64,000 nt of DNA from Candidatus Tenderia electrophaga (GTDB taxonomy: Bacteria; Pseudomonadota; Gammaproteobacteria; Tenderiales; Tenderiaceae): NCBI GenBank assembly GCA_001447805.1, contig CP013099.1, forward strand, positions 372,001-436,000, given 5' to 3'. Below the pieces are notes generated by a model that was not told where the DNA came from, ran no database searches, and saw only the letters and a list, made by a program, of their open reading frames with translations. The position numbers were made by a program, and so were the translations under genes. Of the stretch, positions 26,952-36,638 are shown one piece after another; position 1 is the stretch's first letter, and every line of letters starts with the position of its first letter.

Positions 26952-28250
26952 TTATATTCGAGGATTGCAGTAGCGATAACCGTTGAGTGTGGTGCCAGGC
27001 AACGGAAAACCGGAAACGTCGGTATGACTGCGGATGGTCTCACCCGTGGCGAGAGCGGCATCGCGTGCTGCGAACGGTCCGATAAGCAAGTGGCAGAGGC
27101 GGCCGTTAGTGACCAGGCTGGTTGAGATATCGTCCGGCAGGCGGCCGATGCGCTGAGCGATCATGTTGGCGTTGCCGACCTTGCTGAAGGCGCCAAGTTG
27201 CAGCCACCAGGTTTCGCCCGGGGCCAGGGCGGGAAAGCGCGCCGCCACCGTGCGCAGCAGCGACTCTTCGGCGCGCGTCGCCAGGATCTTGGTCGGAATG
27301 CCCTGCTGCTGTTCGGCCGCCAGGCCGGCCATGGCCCAACTCATTTCATCAAGGATGATATTGCTGGTATTGATCACGGCCGCCACCATGGTGGTGGTAT
27401 GGCCGGAGTCTGGCGCCAGGTGTTGCTCCTGCAAGGGTTTGTGGGCTTCCACATACAGTTCGTCGGCGCGCCAACCGGCCTTAAACGGCTGGTTAATGAT
27501 GCGCACCGGCGTTCCCTTGGGGACGCGCGCAAACAGCGTCTCGATATCGCCGGGATACATGCGGATGCAGCCATGGCTGACGCGCATGCCGATGCTGAAC
27601 GGACGATTGGTACCGTGGATCAGATAGGACGAGGTGCCCAAACGCATGGCGTATTCCCCCAGCGGATTGTCGGGCCCGGGGGGCACGATCGCCGGCAGCG
27701 GGTCGCCGTCGCGGGCATGTTCCTCGCGAATTGACCGGGGCACCACCCAGCTGGGTTGAGTCCTTTTCTCGCCGATGCGGGTCAGGCCCATGGGCAGGTT
27801 GCGTCCTTCACTGCCGATGCTGATGGGGTGGGTGATCACCCGCGCTTGTTCCCCGGCCTGTGGTTCGGGGTAGTAGTACAGGCGCATCTCGGGCAGATTG
27901 ATGACGATGCCCTGGCGTGGGGCGTCAGGGAGGATGAACTGGGTCGGCAGGGTGATCCAGGCGCCCTCCTGGGGCAGCCAGGGGTCGATGTCCGGATTGG
28001 CGGCGATGATGGCATTGTGGCCCACGTCGTGGCGCAGCGCCACATCGAGCAAGGTCTCGTCGCGAGAGGCACGCACCGCTGTCAGCTCGCCGATAAGGTG
28101 CTCGCCGGCGGACGGCATGGGATAGGTGCCCGCCGGGGCGGCTGTTGCCAAGCACAGCAGGAAAATACCCAGATAGACCGCAAGCGCTATGCTGGGATGG
28201 CGGTCGGGGTTGTTCAATTCTTTACTATTCAATGGATTAGTGTGGCGCAT
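26952..28250 (-). CDS. L,D-transpeptidase with C-terminal SPOR domain
   Basis: 432 residues from the ATG; a TTG lies one codon upstream. After a membrane/signal segment (about 19-40) come a LysM-like piece (50-105), then the YkuD catalytic domain with HGTNRPFSIGMRVSHGCIR, catalytic C228 and H212. A SPOR-like module occupies about 348-415 (WWLQLGAFSKVGNANMIAQR...LLIGPF). L,D-transpeptidases form 3-3 crosslinks or attach Lpp to peptidoglycan. The SPOR domain would guide it to the septum. It is divergent from a second, short L,D-transpeptidase. Confidence 0.9.
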   Translation of the reverse strand: MRHTNPLNSKELNNPDRHPSIALAVYLGIFLLCLATAAPAGTYPMPSAGEHLIGELTAVRASRDETLLDVALRHDVGHNAIIAANPDIDPWLPQEGAWITLPTQFILPDAPRQGIVINLPEMRLYYYPEPQAGEQARVITHPISIGSEGRNLPMGLTRIGEKRTQPSWVVPRSIREEHARDGDPLPAIVPPGPDNPLGEYAMRLGTSSYLIHGTNRPFSIGMRVSHGCIRMYPGDIETLFARVPKGTPVRIINQPFKAGWRADELYVEAHKPLQEQHLAPDSGHTTTMVAAVINTSNIILDEMSWAMAGLAAEQQQGIPTKILATRAEESLLRTVAARFPALAPGETWWLQLGAFSKVGNANMIAQRIGRLPDDISTSLVTNGRLCHLLIGPFAARDAALATGETIRSHTDVSGFPLPGTTLNGYRYCNPRI

Positions 28251-28368
28251 CAAAAACCGAGTGTATACGGGGTAAATGTGGGCCCCGTTGCTGACGATAA
28301 TCTATAGTAGGCGAGAGGTGATTCAAACACTGCCTCACGGCCTGGAATTATCGAGGTTGAAGACATCC

Positions 28369-28923
28369 ATGATACACCGTGTGACCCTGCTGCTGATGCT
28401 TTGTTCGTTGCTGCCGCTGCAAGCGCCGGCGCAAGACGAGGTCGAGCCTTGGGTCGTGATCGATACCCGGCAGCAGGCCCTGAAGGTGATGGTGGGCGAT
28501 CATATCGAGCAGATCTTCGCCGGCATCTCGGTGGGCCGCGGCGGGACCGCAAAGCAGCGTTTCCAGGGCGACGGTCGTACCCCGAAGGGGGTATTTCGTA
28601 TCGGCTGGATCAATCCGCGCAGTAAATATCACCTGTTTTTCGGTCTCGACTACCCCAATCTGGATCACGCCGAACGTGCCTTTGCCAGCGCCCAGATCGA
28701 TTTCGACACCTATTACCAGATCAGCTCGGCGGTCCTGCACGGCCAGACCCCGCCCCAGAATACGCCCTTGGGGGGCTATATCGGTATTCACGGGCTGGGT
28801 TCAAATGATCCCCGTATCCACAAAACCCTCAATTGGACCCAGGGCTGTATTGCGCTCACCAATGAGCAGATCGAGCAGCTGGCGCGTTGGGTGAACGTGG
28901 GTACTCGCGTGGTGATTCTCTAA
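28369..28923 (+). CDS. Short L,D-transpeptidase (YkuD)
   Basis: 184 residues with a signal peptide (LLLMLCSLLPLQAPAQ). The YkuD motif is HGLGSNDPRIHKTLNWTQGCIAL with H141 and C160. It lacks LysM or SPOR modules. Start ATG with GAGG ahead. The divergent neighbour is a larger L,D-transpeptidase; the two share a 118-base upstream region. Confidence 0.9.
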   Translation: MIHRVTLLLMLCSLLPLQAPAQDEVEPWVVIDTRQQALKVMVGDHIEQIFAGISVGRGGTAKQRFQGDGRTPKGVFRIGWINPRSKYHLFFGLDYPNLDHAERAFASAQIDFDTYYQISSAVLHGQTPPQNTPLGGYIGIHGLGSNDPRIHKTLNWTQGCIALTNEQIEQLARWVNVGTRVVIL

Positions 28924-28963
28924 TCGCGCGCCGCTTCCCGGTCCACCCTTTTCGCTTTCAGAC

Positions 28964-28992
28964 TTGGATTTACCCGCCCGAATCGGTATAGT
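28964..28992 (+). promoter_or_regulatory. Sigma-70 promoter of the glycine riboswitch / gcv operon
   Basis: -35 TTGGAT (28964-28969), 17-base spacer, -10 TATAGT (28987-28992). Transcription should start near 28999, just ahead of the first aptamer. Confidence 0.75.
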
Positions 28993-29007
28993 TAGCCGTT
29001 CAACCCG

Positions 29008-29192
29008 CACCGTCTGGGGGAGAGAGTTCTCTCAATCGAGGACCGCCGAAGGCGCAACCCGCCCGGAATCGCTCAGGCTTCAGGACCGCAGACGGTGGTT
29101 GACTCTGGAGAGCGGTCCCGCATTGACAGCGGGGTCCACCGAAGGGGTTAGTTCCGTCAGCGGAGCTTAAACTCTCAGGTTACCGGACAGAG
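29008..29192 (+). promoter_or_regulatory. Tandem glycine riboswitch
   Basis: Two aptamers in a row. Aptamer 1 (about 29008-29096) has GGGGGAGAGAGTTCTCTC, then CCGCCGAAGGCGC and CGCTCAGGCTTCAGGACCGCAGAC. Aptamer 2 (about 29104-29192) has CTGGAGAGCGG, CACCGAAGGGG and AAACTCTCAGGTTACCGGACAGAG, the classic glycine-riboswitch core elements. It leads into a terminator before lipA, so glycine should raise read-through into lipA-gcvTH-gcvPA-tpx-gcvPB. Confidence 0.95.
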
Positions 29193-29237
29193 GGGCGACA
29201 GATAAATTCTGAATTTATCTGTCGCCCTTTTTGTTTT
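29193..29237 (+). terminator. Riboswitch expression platform (intrinsic terminator)
   Basis: Perfect 16-base stem (29193-29208 with 29212-29227) with a 3-base loop and the T-rich tail TTTTTGTTTTT (29227-29237). It starts right at the last bases of aptamer 2, so ligand binding can compete with it. It ends 21 bases before the lipA start. Confidence 0.92.
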
Positions 29238-29258
29238 TCAACAGGTAGCGATTCCGAG

Positions 29259-30192
<934 letters not shown>

Positions 30193-30203
<11 letters not shown>

Positions 30204-31287
30204 TACCCCGCTCTACGATCAGCATGTCGCCTGCGGCGGCAAGATGGTGGATTTCGCCGGTTGGAACATGCCGCTCAACTACGGCTCCCAGCTCGAAGAA
30301 CATCACGCCGTGCGCAACGACGCCGGCATGTTCGATGTCTCCCACATGACTGTGGTCGATCTCAAGGGGGCGGGTGTCAAAGCCTTCCTGCGCCGGCTGC
30401 TGGCCAACGACGTGGACAAGCTCAAGCTTAGCGGCAAAGCGCTCTACAGCTGCATGTTGAAAGAAGACGGCGGGGTCATTGATGATCTGATCGTCTACTA
30501 TCTCGATGATCAAAACTTCCGCATGGTGGTCAACGCCGCCACGCATGACAAGGATCTGGCCTGGATCGAACAGCAGGCGGACGGTTTCGACATGGACATC
30601 ACCGAGCGCACCGACCTGGCCATGATCGCCGTGCAGGGCCCCAGCGGCCGCGCCAAGGCTCAGGCGGTGATGACGCCGGCGCAGGCCGAGGCCGCCGCTG
30701 AGCTGAAACCCTTCGTCGCGGCGGACGTGGAAGGTCTGTTCATCGCCCGCACCGGCTACACCGGCGAAGACGGGTATGAGATTATGGTGCCGGCCGGGCA
30801 GGCCGCCGAGTTTTGGCAAAAACTGCTGGCGCAGGGCGTGCGCCCCTGTGGCCTGGGCGCGCGTGACAGCCTGCGCCTGGAGGCGGGCATGAACCTCTAC
30901 GGCACCGACATGGACGAAGGCATCAGTCCGCTGGAAGCGGGCCTGAACTGGACCATCGCCTGGGAACCGGCCGAGCGCGACTTTATCGGGCGCCGGGCCT
31001 TGGAGGAACAGCGTGGCAAGAACGGTCTGGCGAAATTCGTCGGCCTGGTGCTGACGGACAAAGGCGTGCTGCGCGGCCATCAGACAGTGCTGTGGAACGG
31101 CGACCCGGCGGGCGAGACCACCAGCGGCGGCTTTTCGCCCACGCTGGGCACCTCCATCGCGCTGGCGCGGGTGGCCGCCGAGGTGGGCGACACGTGCCAA
31201 GTGGAAGTGCGTGGCCGGCAGCTGGCCTGCAAGGTGGTCAAGCCGCCCTTCGTGCGCCACGGCAAGGCCTGTGTCGAGATCGATTAA
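30193..31287 (+). CDS. gcvT: Glycine cleavage system T protein
   Basis: 364 residues, aminomethyltransferase. Motifs include the [17 protein letters not shown] start (24 onward of the fold), [19 protein letters not shown]-like [13 protein letters not shown] and [15 protein letters not shown]. It transfers the aminomethyl carbon from GcvH to tetrahydrofolate and releases ammonia. The start lies inside lipA ([11 protein letters not shown]), with AAGAAGGG ahead. Confidence 0.96.
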
Positions 31288-31350
31288 ATAATCAAGCCGC
31301 AGCGTGCTGCGAACACATAACCCGGAACAGACAAAAAGAGGATCGGAACA

Positions 31351-31746
31351 ATGAGCGATATCCCCGCAAATCTGAAATACACCCGCAGCCATGAATGGGT
31401 CGAGGTGTTGAGCGACGGCACGGCCAAGGTCGGCATTACCGATCATGCCCAGGAGTTGCTCGGCGACATGGTCTTCGTCGAAGTGCCCGAGGTGGGTGCG
31501 GCGGTGGCGGTGGGCGAGGAGTGCGCCGTGGTCGAGTCGGTCAAGGCCGCCTCCGACGTTTACAGCCCGCTTACCGGCGAGGTGGTGGCGGTCAACGAAG
31601 AGCTGGCCGACAGTCCCGACCTGGTGAATCATCATCCCTACGGTGACGGCTGGCTGATGCAGATCAAGCTCAGCGAAGAGGGCGAGCTGGACGAGTTGCT
31701 GGATGCCGAGGCCTACGGCGAAGTGGTCGCCGAAGATGAGCACTAA
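31351..31746 (+). CDS. gcvH: Glycine cleavage system H protein
   Basis: 131 residues, the lipoyl carrier. Lipoylated lysine is K65 in [19 protein letters not shown] start and [11 protein letters not shown] end are typical. It shuttles the aminomethyl arm between P, T and L proteins. RBS AAAGAGG. It is downstream of lipA, which makes its cofactor. Confidence 0.97.
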   Translation: MSDIPANLKYTRSHEWVEVLSDGTAKVGITDHAQELLGDMVFVEVPEVGAAVAVGEECAVVESVKAASDVYSPLTGEVVAVNEELADSPDLVNHHPYGDGWLMQIKLSEEGELDELLDAEAYGEVVAEDEH

Positions 31747-31838
31747 ATAGACCGAAGGGGAGAATATGACCCCCTTTGGCGATTCCGCCAATCAATACCA
31801 CGACACCCGTTGATTAATATTTAAAGCTGGATTAAGCG

Positions 31839-33203
31839 ATGCCATTCATTCCCCATACGGAACACGATGTAAACGAGATGCTCGACGCCATCGGCGTCGC
31901 CAGCATCGAAGACCTATTCGATGAAATCCCCGCCGAGCTGCGCATTGGCGGGCTGAGCGACGCCATCCCCGCCGGTCTCAACGAGATGGACGTGGCGCGG
32001 CTGATGCGCCAGCGTGCCGCCGGCGACGCCCAGGGCCTGAGCTTTATCGGTGCCGGTGCCTATGAGCACCACATCCCCCAGGCGGTGTGGGATATCGCCA
32101 CTCGCGGCGAGTTCTACAGCGCCTATACTCCCTACCAGGCCGAGGCCAGCCAAGGCACCTTGCAGGTGCTGTACGAGTATCAGACCATGATGGCCAGCCT
32201 CAACGGTCTGGATGTCTCCAACGCCTCGCTCTATGACGGCGCCTCGGCGCTGGCCGAGGCCGTGTTGATGGCGGTGCGGGCGCATCGCAAATCCAAAGCC
32301 AAACGCATCCTCATGCCGAGCACGGTGCATCCCGCCTATCGCGCGGTAGTGAAGACCATCGTCAAGAATCAGGGCATCACCATCGAAGAGCTGCCCTATT
32401 GCAGCGCGGCCGGCAAGACCCTGGTGGAGGCGTTGAAAACATTCGAGGGCGACGACATCACCGCCCTGGTCATCCCCCAGCCCAACTTCTTCGGTGTGTT
32501 GGAAGACGTGGACGCGCTGGCCGGCTGGGCGGCCGACAACAACAGTCTGGCCATCGGTGTGGTCAATCCCACCGCGCTGGCCCTGCTCAAGCCGCCCGGC
32601 GAGTGGGGTGAAAAGGGCGTGGACATCGCCTGCGGCGAAGGTCAGCCCCTGGGGATCCCGCTGTCCAGCGGCGGACCCTATTACGGCTTCATGTGCTGTA
32701 AGCAGGCCCATGCCCGTCAGCTGCCGGGGCGCATTATCGGCCGCACGGTGGACCTCGACGGCAAGCCCGGCTTCGCCCTCACCTTGCAGGCGCGCGAACA
32801 GCATATTCGTCGTTCCAAGGCCACGTCCAACATCTGCACCAATCAGGGCCTGATGGTGACCGCCTCGACCATTTATATGGCGCTGATGGGGGCCGAAGGT
32901 CTGGAGCGGGTGGCGGCGCAGAGCATGGCCAACAGCCGGGCATTGGCCGATAAGCTGTGCGCCCTCAACGGCGTCGAGCGCGTCTTTAGCGGCACGGCCT
33001 TCCACGATGTGGTGCTGCGTTTGCCCCAACCGGTGGACCAGGTGCTGGCGGCCTTGGCCGACAAAGGCATATTCGGCGGTTATCCCATGGGCCGCTGTTA
33101 TGCCGAATTGAATGACTGCATCAGTGTCAGTGCCACCGAAACCAAGACAGACGCCGACTTGGACGCCTACGCTCAGGCCCTGACCGACGTGTTAGGGGCG
33201 TAG
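31839..33203 (+). CDS. gcvPA: Glycine dehydrogenase (decarboxylating) subunit 1
   Basis: 454 residues, the N-terminal half of P protein, in its two-gene form. Starts [18 protein letters not shown], and contains [16 protein letters not shown] and [20 protein letters not shown]. It works with GcvPB as an alpha2beta2 PLP enzyme. Two bases separate it from tpx. Confidence 0.96.
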   Translation: MPFIPHTEHDVNEMLDAIGVASIEDLFDEIPAELRIGGLSDAIPAGLNEMDVARLMRQRAAGDAQGLSFIGAGAYEHHIPQAVWDIATRGEFYSAYTPYQAEASQGTLQVLYEYQTMMASLNGLDVSNASLYDGASALAEAVLMAVRAHRKSKAKRILMPSTVHPAYRAVVKTIVKNQGITIEELPYCSAAGKTLVEALKTFEGDDITALVIPQPNFFGVLEDVDALAGWAADNNSLAIGVVNPTALALLKPPGEWGEKGVDIACGEGQPLGIPLSSGGPYYGFMCCKQAHARQLPGRIIGRTVDLDGKPGFALTLQAREQHIRRSKATSNICTNQGLMVTASTIYMALMGAEGLERVAAQSMANSRALADKLCALNGVERVFSGTAFHDVVLRLPQPVDQVLAALADKGIFGGYPMGRCYAELNDCISVSATETKTDADLDAYAQALTDVLGA

Positions 33204-33205
33204 CC

Positions 33206-33703
33206 ATGGCCACAGTCGCTTTGCAAGGCCAAACGGTGCACACCATCGGCGAGCTGCCCGAAGTGGGCAGTGCGGCGCCGGACTTCAAGCTGGTCAACAG
33301 CAAATTGCAGGACAAGACCCTGGCGGACTACGCCGGCAAGAAGGTCTTGCTGAATATCGTACCCAGCCTGGATACCCCCGTCTGCGCCCTGTCGACCAAA
33401 AGGTTCAACCAATTGGCTGAAGGGCGGGGGGATGCGGTGATGCTGATGATCTCCTCCGATCTGCCCTTCGCCCAGAGCCGTTTCTGCGGCGTGGAAAAAC
33501 TCAAAAATGTGCAGCCGCTGTCGCTGATGCGTTCGCGCAAATTCGCCAAGGACTACGGTGTGTTGTTGATCGACGGGCCGCTGGCCGGCATCACCGCCCG
33601 TGCCGTGGTGGTGATTGATGCGCAGGGTAAGGTGGTGCATGCCGAGCTGGTGGATGATATCGCTAACGAGCCGGATTACGATGCGGCGATGAAGTGTTTG
33701 TAA
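33206..33703 (+). CDS. tpx: Thiol peroxidase (Tpx-type peroxiredoxin)
   Basis: 165 residues. Peroxidatic cysteine C60 (SLDTPVCALST) and resolving C94 (SRFCGVEKL) are spaced as in E. coli Tpx. It reduces alkyl hydroperoxides using thioredoxin. It lies between gcvPA and gcvPB, two bases after gcvPA, so it must be co-transcribed and should respond to glycine as well. Reason for this placement is unknown. Confidence 0.95.
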   Translation: MATVALQGQTVHTIGELPEVGSAAPDFKLVNSKLQDKTLADYAGKKVLLNIVPSLDTPVCALSTKRFNQLAEGRGDAVMLMISSDLPFAQSRFCGVEKLKNVQPLSLMRSRKFAKDYGVLLIDGPLAGITARAVVVIDAQGKVVHAELVDDIANEPDYDAAMKCL

Positions 33704-33719
33704 GACTTAAATTGTATGT

Positions 33720-33842
33720 ACCGCAAAGGACGCGAAGGTACGCTAAGGTTATTTGCAGTGACTGCCTGTACTCTGCCGGAGTGGCAGAATTCACACCAAG
33801 CAGCAAGTGTTTAGCTTTGCGCGCCTGTGCCTCCTTCGCGGT
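33720..33842. repeat. Imperfect inverted repeat pair (MITE-like) between tpx and gcvPB
   Basis: Arm 33720-33751 (begins ACCGCAAAGGACGCGAAGG) and arm 33811-33842 are inverted imperfect copies, sharing ACCGC(A/G)AAGGA at the outer ends, around a 59-base centre. The CGCAAAGG-type repeat is of a kind often seen between genes in proteobacteria. No coding region inside. Confidence 0.55.
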
Positions 33843-33881
33843 AAATATTTCTAACACCCGAAATTAAACAGAGAGCTGTAT

Positions 33882-35336
33882 ATGCTGATTTTCGAACAAT
33901 CCCGCAGTGGCCGCGTCGCGGCCGGACAGGTACCCGCCAAGGTGGAGGTGTCGGGCATTCCCGAGAACTTGCGCCGTACATCGCGCCCGACCCTGCCCGA
34001 GGTTTCGGAGATGCAGGTGGTACGTCACTACACCCGGCTGTCGCAGCAGAACTTCTCGATCGACACCCAGTTCTATCCACTGGGTTCGTGCACTATGAAA
34101 TACAACCCGCGCATCTGCAACGCCATGGCGCTGCTGCCGGGCTTTGCCGGGCGCCATCCCGAGGCGCCGGATGCCTGCGGCCAGGGCGTGATGGCCTGTC
34201 TCTACGATCTGCAGGAGATGCTGAAAGAGATCACCGGCATGAAGGCCGTGTCCTTGATCCCGGCGGCCGGGGCCCAGGGCGAGTTCGCCGGCGTGGCCAT
34301 GATCCGCGCCTACCACGATGCCCGCGGTGACTCGGCGCGCAGCGAGATCATCGTCCCCGACGCCGCCCACGGCACCAACCCGGCCACGGCGGTGATGTGC
34401 GGCTACAAGGTGAAGGAGATCCCCACCAAAGACGACGGCGATATCGACATCGAGGCCCTGAAGATGGCCGTCGGTCCCCAGACCGCCGGCATCATGCTCA
34501 CCAATCCCTCCACCGTCGGGGTGTTCGAGCGCAAGATCAAAGAGATCGCCCAGATCGTCCACGACGCCGGCGGCCTGCTGTACTACGACGGCGCCAATCT
34601 CAATGCCATCCTGGGCAAGGTGCGCCCCGGCACCATGGGCTTTGACGTCATCCACATGAATCTACATAAGACCTTTTCCACGCCGCACGGCGGCGGCGGT
34701 CCCGGTGCCGGGCCGGTGGGCGTCAGTGAGCGTTTGATTCCCTTCCTGCCCATCCCCATGGTGGCCAAGCAGGGCGACGAGTTTCGCTGGCTGACGGAGC
34801 GGGATTGCCCGCAAAGCATCGGCCGCCTGTCCGCCTTTAACGGCAACATCGGCGTTCTCCTGCGTGCCTATGTCTATGCGCGTCTGCTGGGTCGCGAAGG
34901 TATGCATCGGGTGGCCGAATACGCCACCCTCAACGCCAATTACATGATGGCGCAGCTGAAAAAGGCCGGCTTCGACATGGCCTATCCCGAGCGCCGTGCC
35001 ACGCACGAATTTATTTTGACGTTGAGGAAACAGGCCAAGCAGCACAACGCCACGGCCATGGATTTTGCCAAGCGCTTGCTGGACTACGGCTTCCATGCGC
35101 CCACCACCTACTTCCCCCTGTTGGTGCCGGAGTGTTTTTTGATCGAGCCCACCGAGACCGAGGCCAAGGACGTACTGGATGGCTTCGTTGCGGCCATGGC
35201 CAAGATCAAGGCCGAGGCCGAGCAGGACGTGGATCAACTCAAGGGCGCGCCTTACACCTTGCCTTCCCGTCGACTGGACGATGTGCGTGCCGCGCGCGAG
35301 CTCGATTTGACTTGGAAGGAAGAGGTGAGTGGCTAA
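33882..35336 (+). CDS. gcvPB: Glycine dehydrogenase (decarboxylating) subunit 2
   Basis: 484 residues, the PLP-binding half of P protein. The PLP lysine is K263 in [19 protein letters not shown], and SCTMKYNPR is typical. It decarboxylates glycine with GcvPA. It overlaps dgkA by eight bases. Confidence 0.96.
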   Translation: MLIFEQSRSGRVAAGQVPAKVEVSGIPENLRRTSRPTLPEVSEMQVVRHYTRLSQQNFSIDTQFYPLGSCTMKYNPRICNAMALLPGFAGRHPEAPDACGQGVMACLYDLQEMLKEITGMKAVSLIPAAGAQGEFAGVAMIRAYHDARGDSARSEIIVPDAAHGTNPATAVMCGYKVKEIPTKDDGDIDIEALKMAVGPQTAGIMLTNPSTVGVFERKIKEIAQIVHDAGGLLYYDGANLNAILGKVRPGTMGFDVIHMNLHKTFSTPHGGGGPGAGPVGVSERLIPFLPIPMVAKQGDEFRWLTERDCPQSIGRLSAFNGNIGVLLRAYVYARLLGREGMHRVAEYATLNANYMMAQLKKAGFDMAYPERRATHEFILTLRKQAKQHNATAMDFAKRLLDYGFHAPTTYFPLLVPECFLIEPTETEAKDVLDGFVAAMAKIKAEAEQDVDQLKGAPYTLPSRRLDDVRAARELDLTWKEEVSG

Positions 35337-35691
35337 ACCCGGGAAGACCGGAATCGCCCGTATCATCGCGGCGACCGGTTATTCCTGGAACGGACTGCGT
35401 GCCGCCCTCAAATACGAGGCGGCCTTTCGTCAGGAATTGCTGCTGCTGGTGATTCTCGTGCCGGCGGCCCTATGGTTGGGCGATAACGGCATTGAACGTG
35501 CCTTGCTGATCGGCAGTTTGTTGTTGGTGCTGATGGTCGAGCTGTTAAACTCGGCGGTCGAAGCGGTGGTGGATCGCATCGGTCATGAGCATCACATGCT
35601 GGCCGGGCGCGCCAAGGACATCGGTTCCGCGGCAGTGTTCGTGGCCTTGGTCAACAGCGCCGTTATCTGGTTATTAATTTTATTTGAGTAA
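35329..35691 (+). CDS. dgkA: Diacylglycerol kinase
   Basis: 120 residues, GTG start inside gcvPB. Three membrane helices and the family motif [13 protein letters not shown] with the catalytic Glu; [12 protein letters not shown] in the N-terminal amphipathic part. It phosphorylates diacylglycerol released by membrane-derived-oligosaccharide or LPS modification. Its place at the end of the gcv operon is likely coincidental. Confidence 0.95.
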   Translation: MAKPGKTGIARIIAATGYSWNGLRAALKYEAAFRQELLLLVILVPAALWLGDNGIERALLIGSLLLVLMVELLNSAVEAVVDRIGHEHHMLAGRAKDIGSAAVFVALVNSAVIWLLILFE

Positions 35692-35705
35692 TAAAGGAAA
35701 GAGAT

Positions 35706-36638
35706 ATGTCTGCACTGATTTGTGGTTCCTACGCCTTCGATAACATCATGGTTTTTCACGATCGATTCAAGAACCATATCCTGCCCGACAAGGTGCACAT
35801 GCTGAATGTCTCCTTTCTGGTGCCCGATATGCGGCGCGAATTCGGCGGTTGCGCCGGCAACATCGCCTATAATCTGAAATTGTTGGGCGGCGAGCCCCTG
35901 CCCATGGCCACGGTCGGTAACGATTTCGAGCCCTACGCCCAATGGCTGGAAAAATGCGGTATCGCCTCTGACCACGTCAAGGTCATCCCGGACGCCTTCA
36001 CCGGTCAGGCCTTTATTACCACCGATCTGGACGATAACCAAATCACCGCCTTTCATCCGGGCGCCATGGGGTTTTCCCACGAAAACAAGGTGGGCGATGC
36101 CGAGGGCGTCAAGCTCGGTATCGTCTCGCCCGACGGCCGCGACGGCATGATCGAACATGCGCGCCAATTCGCCGAGCTGGACATCCCGTTTATTTTCGAT
36201 CCCGGTCAGGGTATGCCCATGTTCGATGGCAACGATCTGATGCGTTTTGTCGAGCAAGCCACCTGGGTCACCGTCAACGATTACGAAATGCAACTGCTGC
36301 AGGATCGTACTGGTAAGTCGCCCCATGAATTGGCCGAGCACGTCGAGGCGTTGATCGTCACCATGGGCGCCAAGGGCTCGCATGTCTATACCAAGCAACA
36401 TCGCCTCGAGATTCCGGCGGCCAAGACCGAACAGCTGGCCGACCCCACCGGTTGCGGTGATGCCTATCGCGCCGGGCTGCTGTACGGCTTAATGCATGAT
36501 ATGGATTGGGAAACGACCGGACGCATCGCATCCTTGATGGGCGCCATCAAGATCCAGCATCACGGCACCCAGAATCACAGCTTTGACCGGCAGGCTTTCG
36601 ACGATCGTTTTAACGAGGCCTTTGGGTATTACCTCTGA
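35706..36638 (+). CDS. PfkB-family sugar/nucleoside kinase (adenosine kinase-like)
   Basis: 310 residues. The N-terminal GG motif region is REFGGCAGNIAYNLKLLGGEPLPMATVGNDF, and the ATP/anion-hole motif is DPTGCGDAYRAGLLYGL near residue 247, with the catalytic Asp in GCGD. The pattern and length fit bacterial adenosine kinase-like members, but substrate cannot be fixed by sight. RBS AAAGGAAAGAG. Convergent with the PAS kinase, overlapping by ten bases. Confidence 0.88.
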   Translation: MSALICGSYAFDNIMVFHDRFKNHILPDKVHMLNVSFLVPDMRREFGGCAGNIAYNLKLLGGEPLPMATVGNDFEPYAQWLEKCGIASDHVKVIPDAFTGQAFITTDLDDNQITAFHPGAMGFSHENKVGDAEGVKLGIVSPDGRDGMIEHARQFAELDIPFIFDPGQGMPMFDGNDLMRFVEQATWVTVNDYEMQLLQDRTGKSPHELAEHVEALIVTMGAKGSHVYTKQHRLEIPAAKTEQLADPTGCGDAYRAGLLYGLMHDMDWETTGRIASLMGAIKIQHHGTQNHSFDRQAFDDRFNEAFGYYL

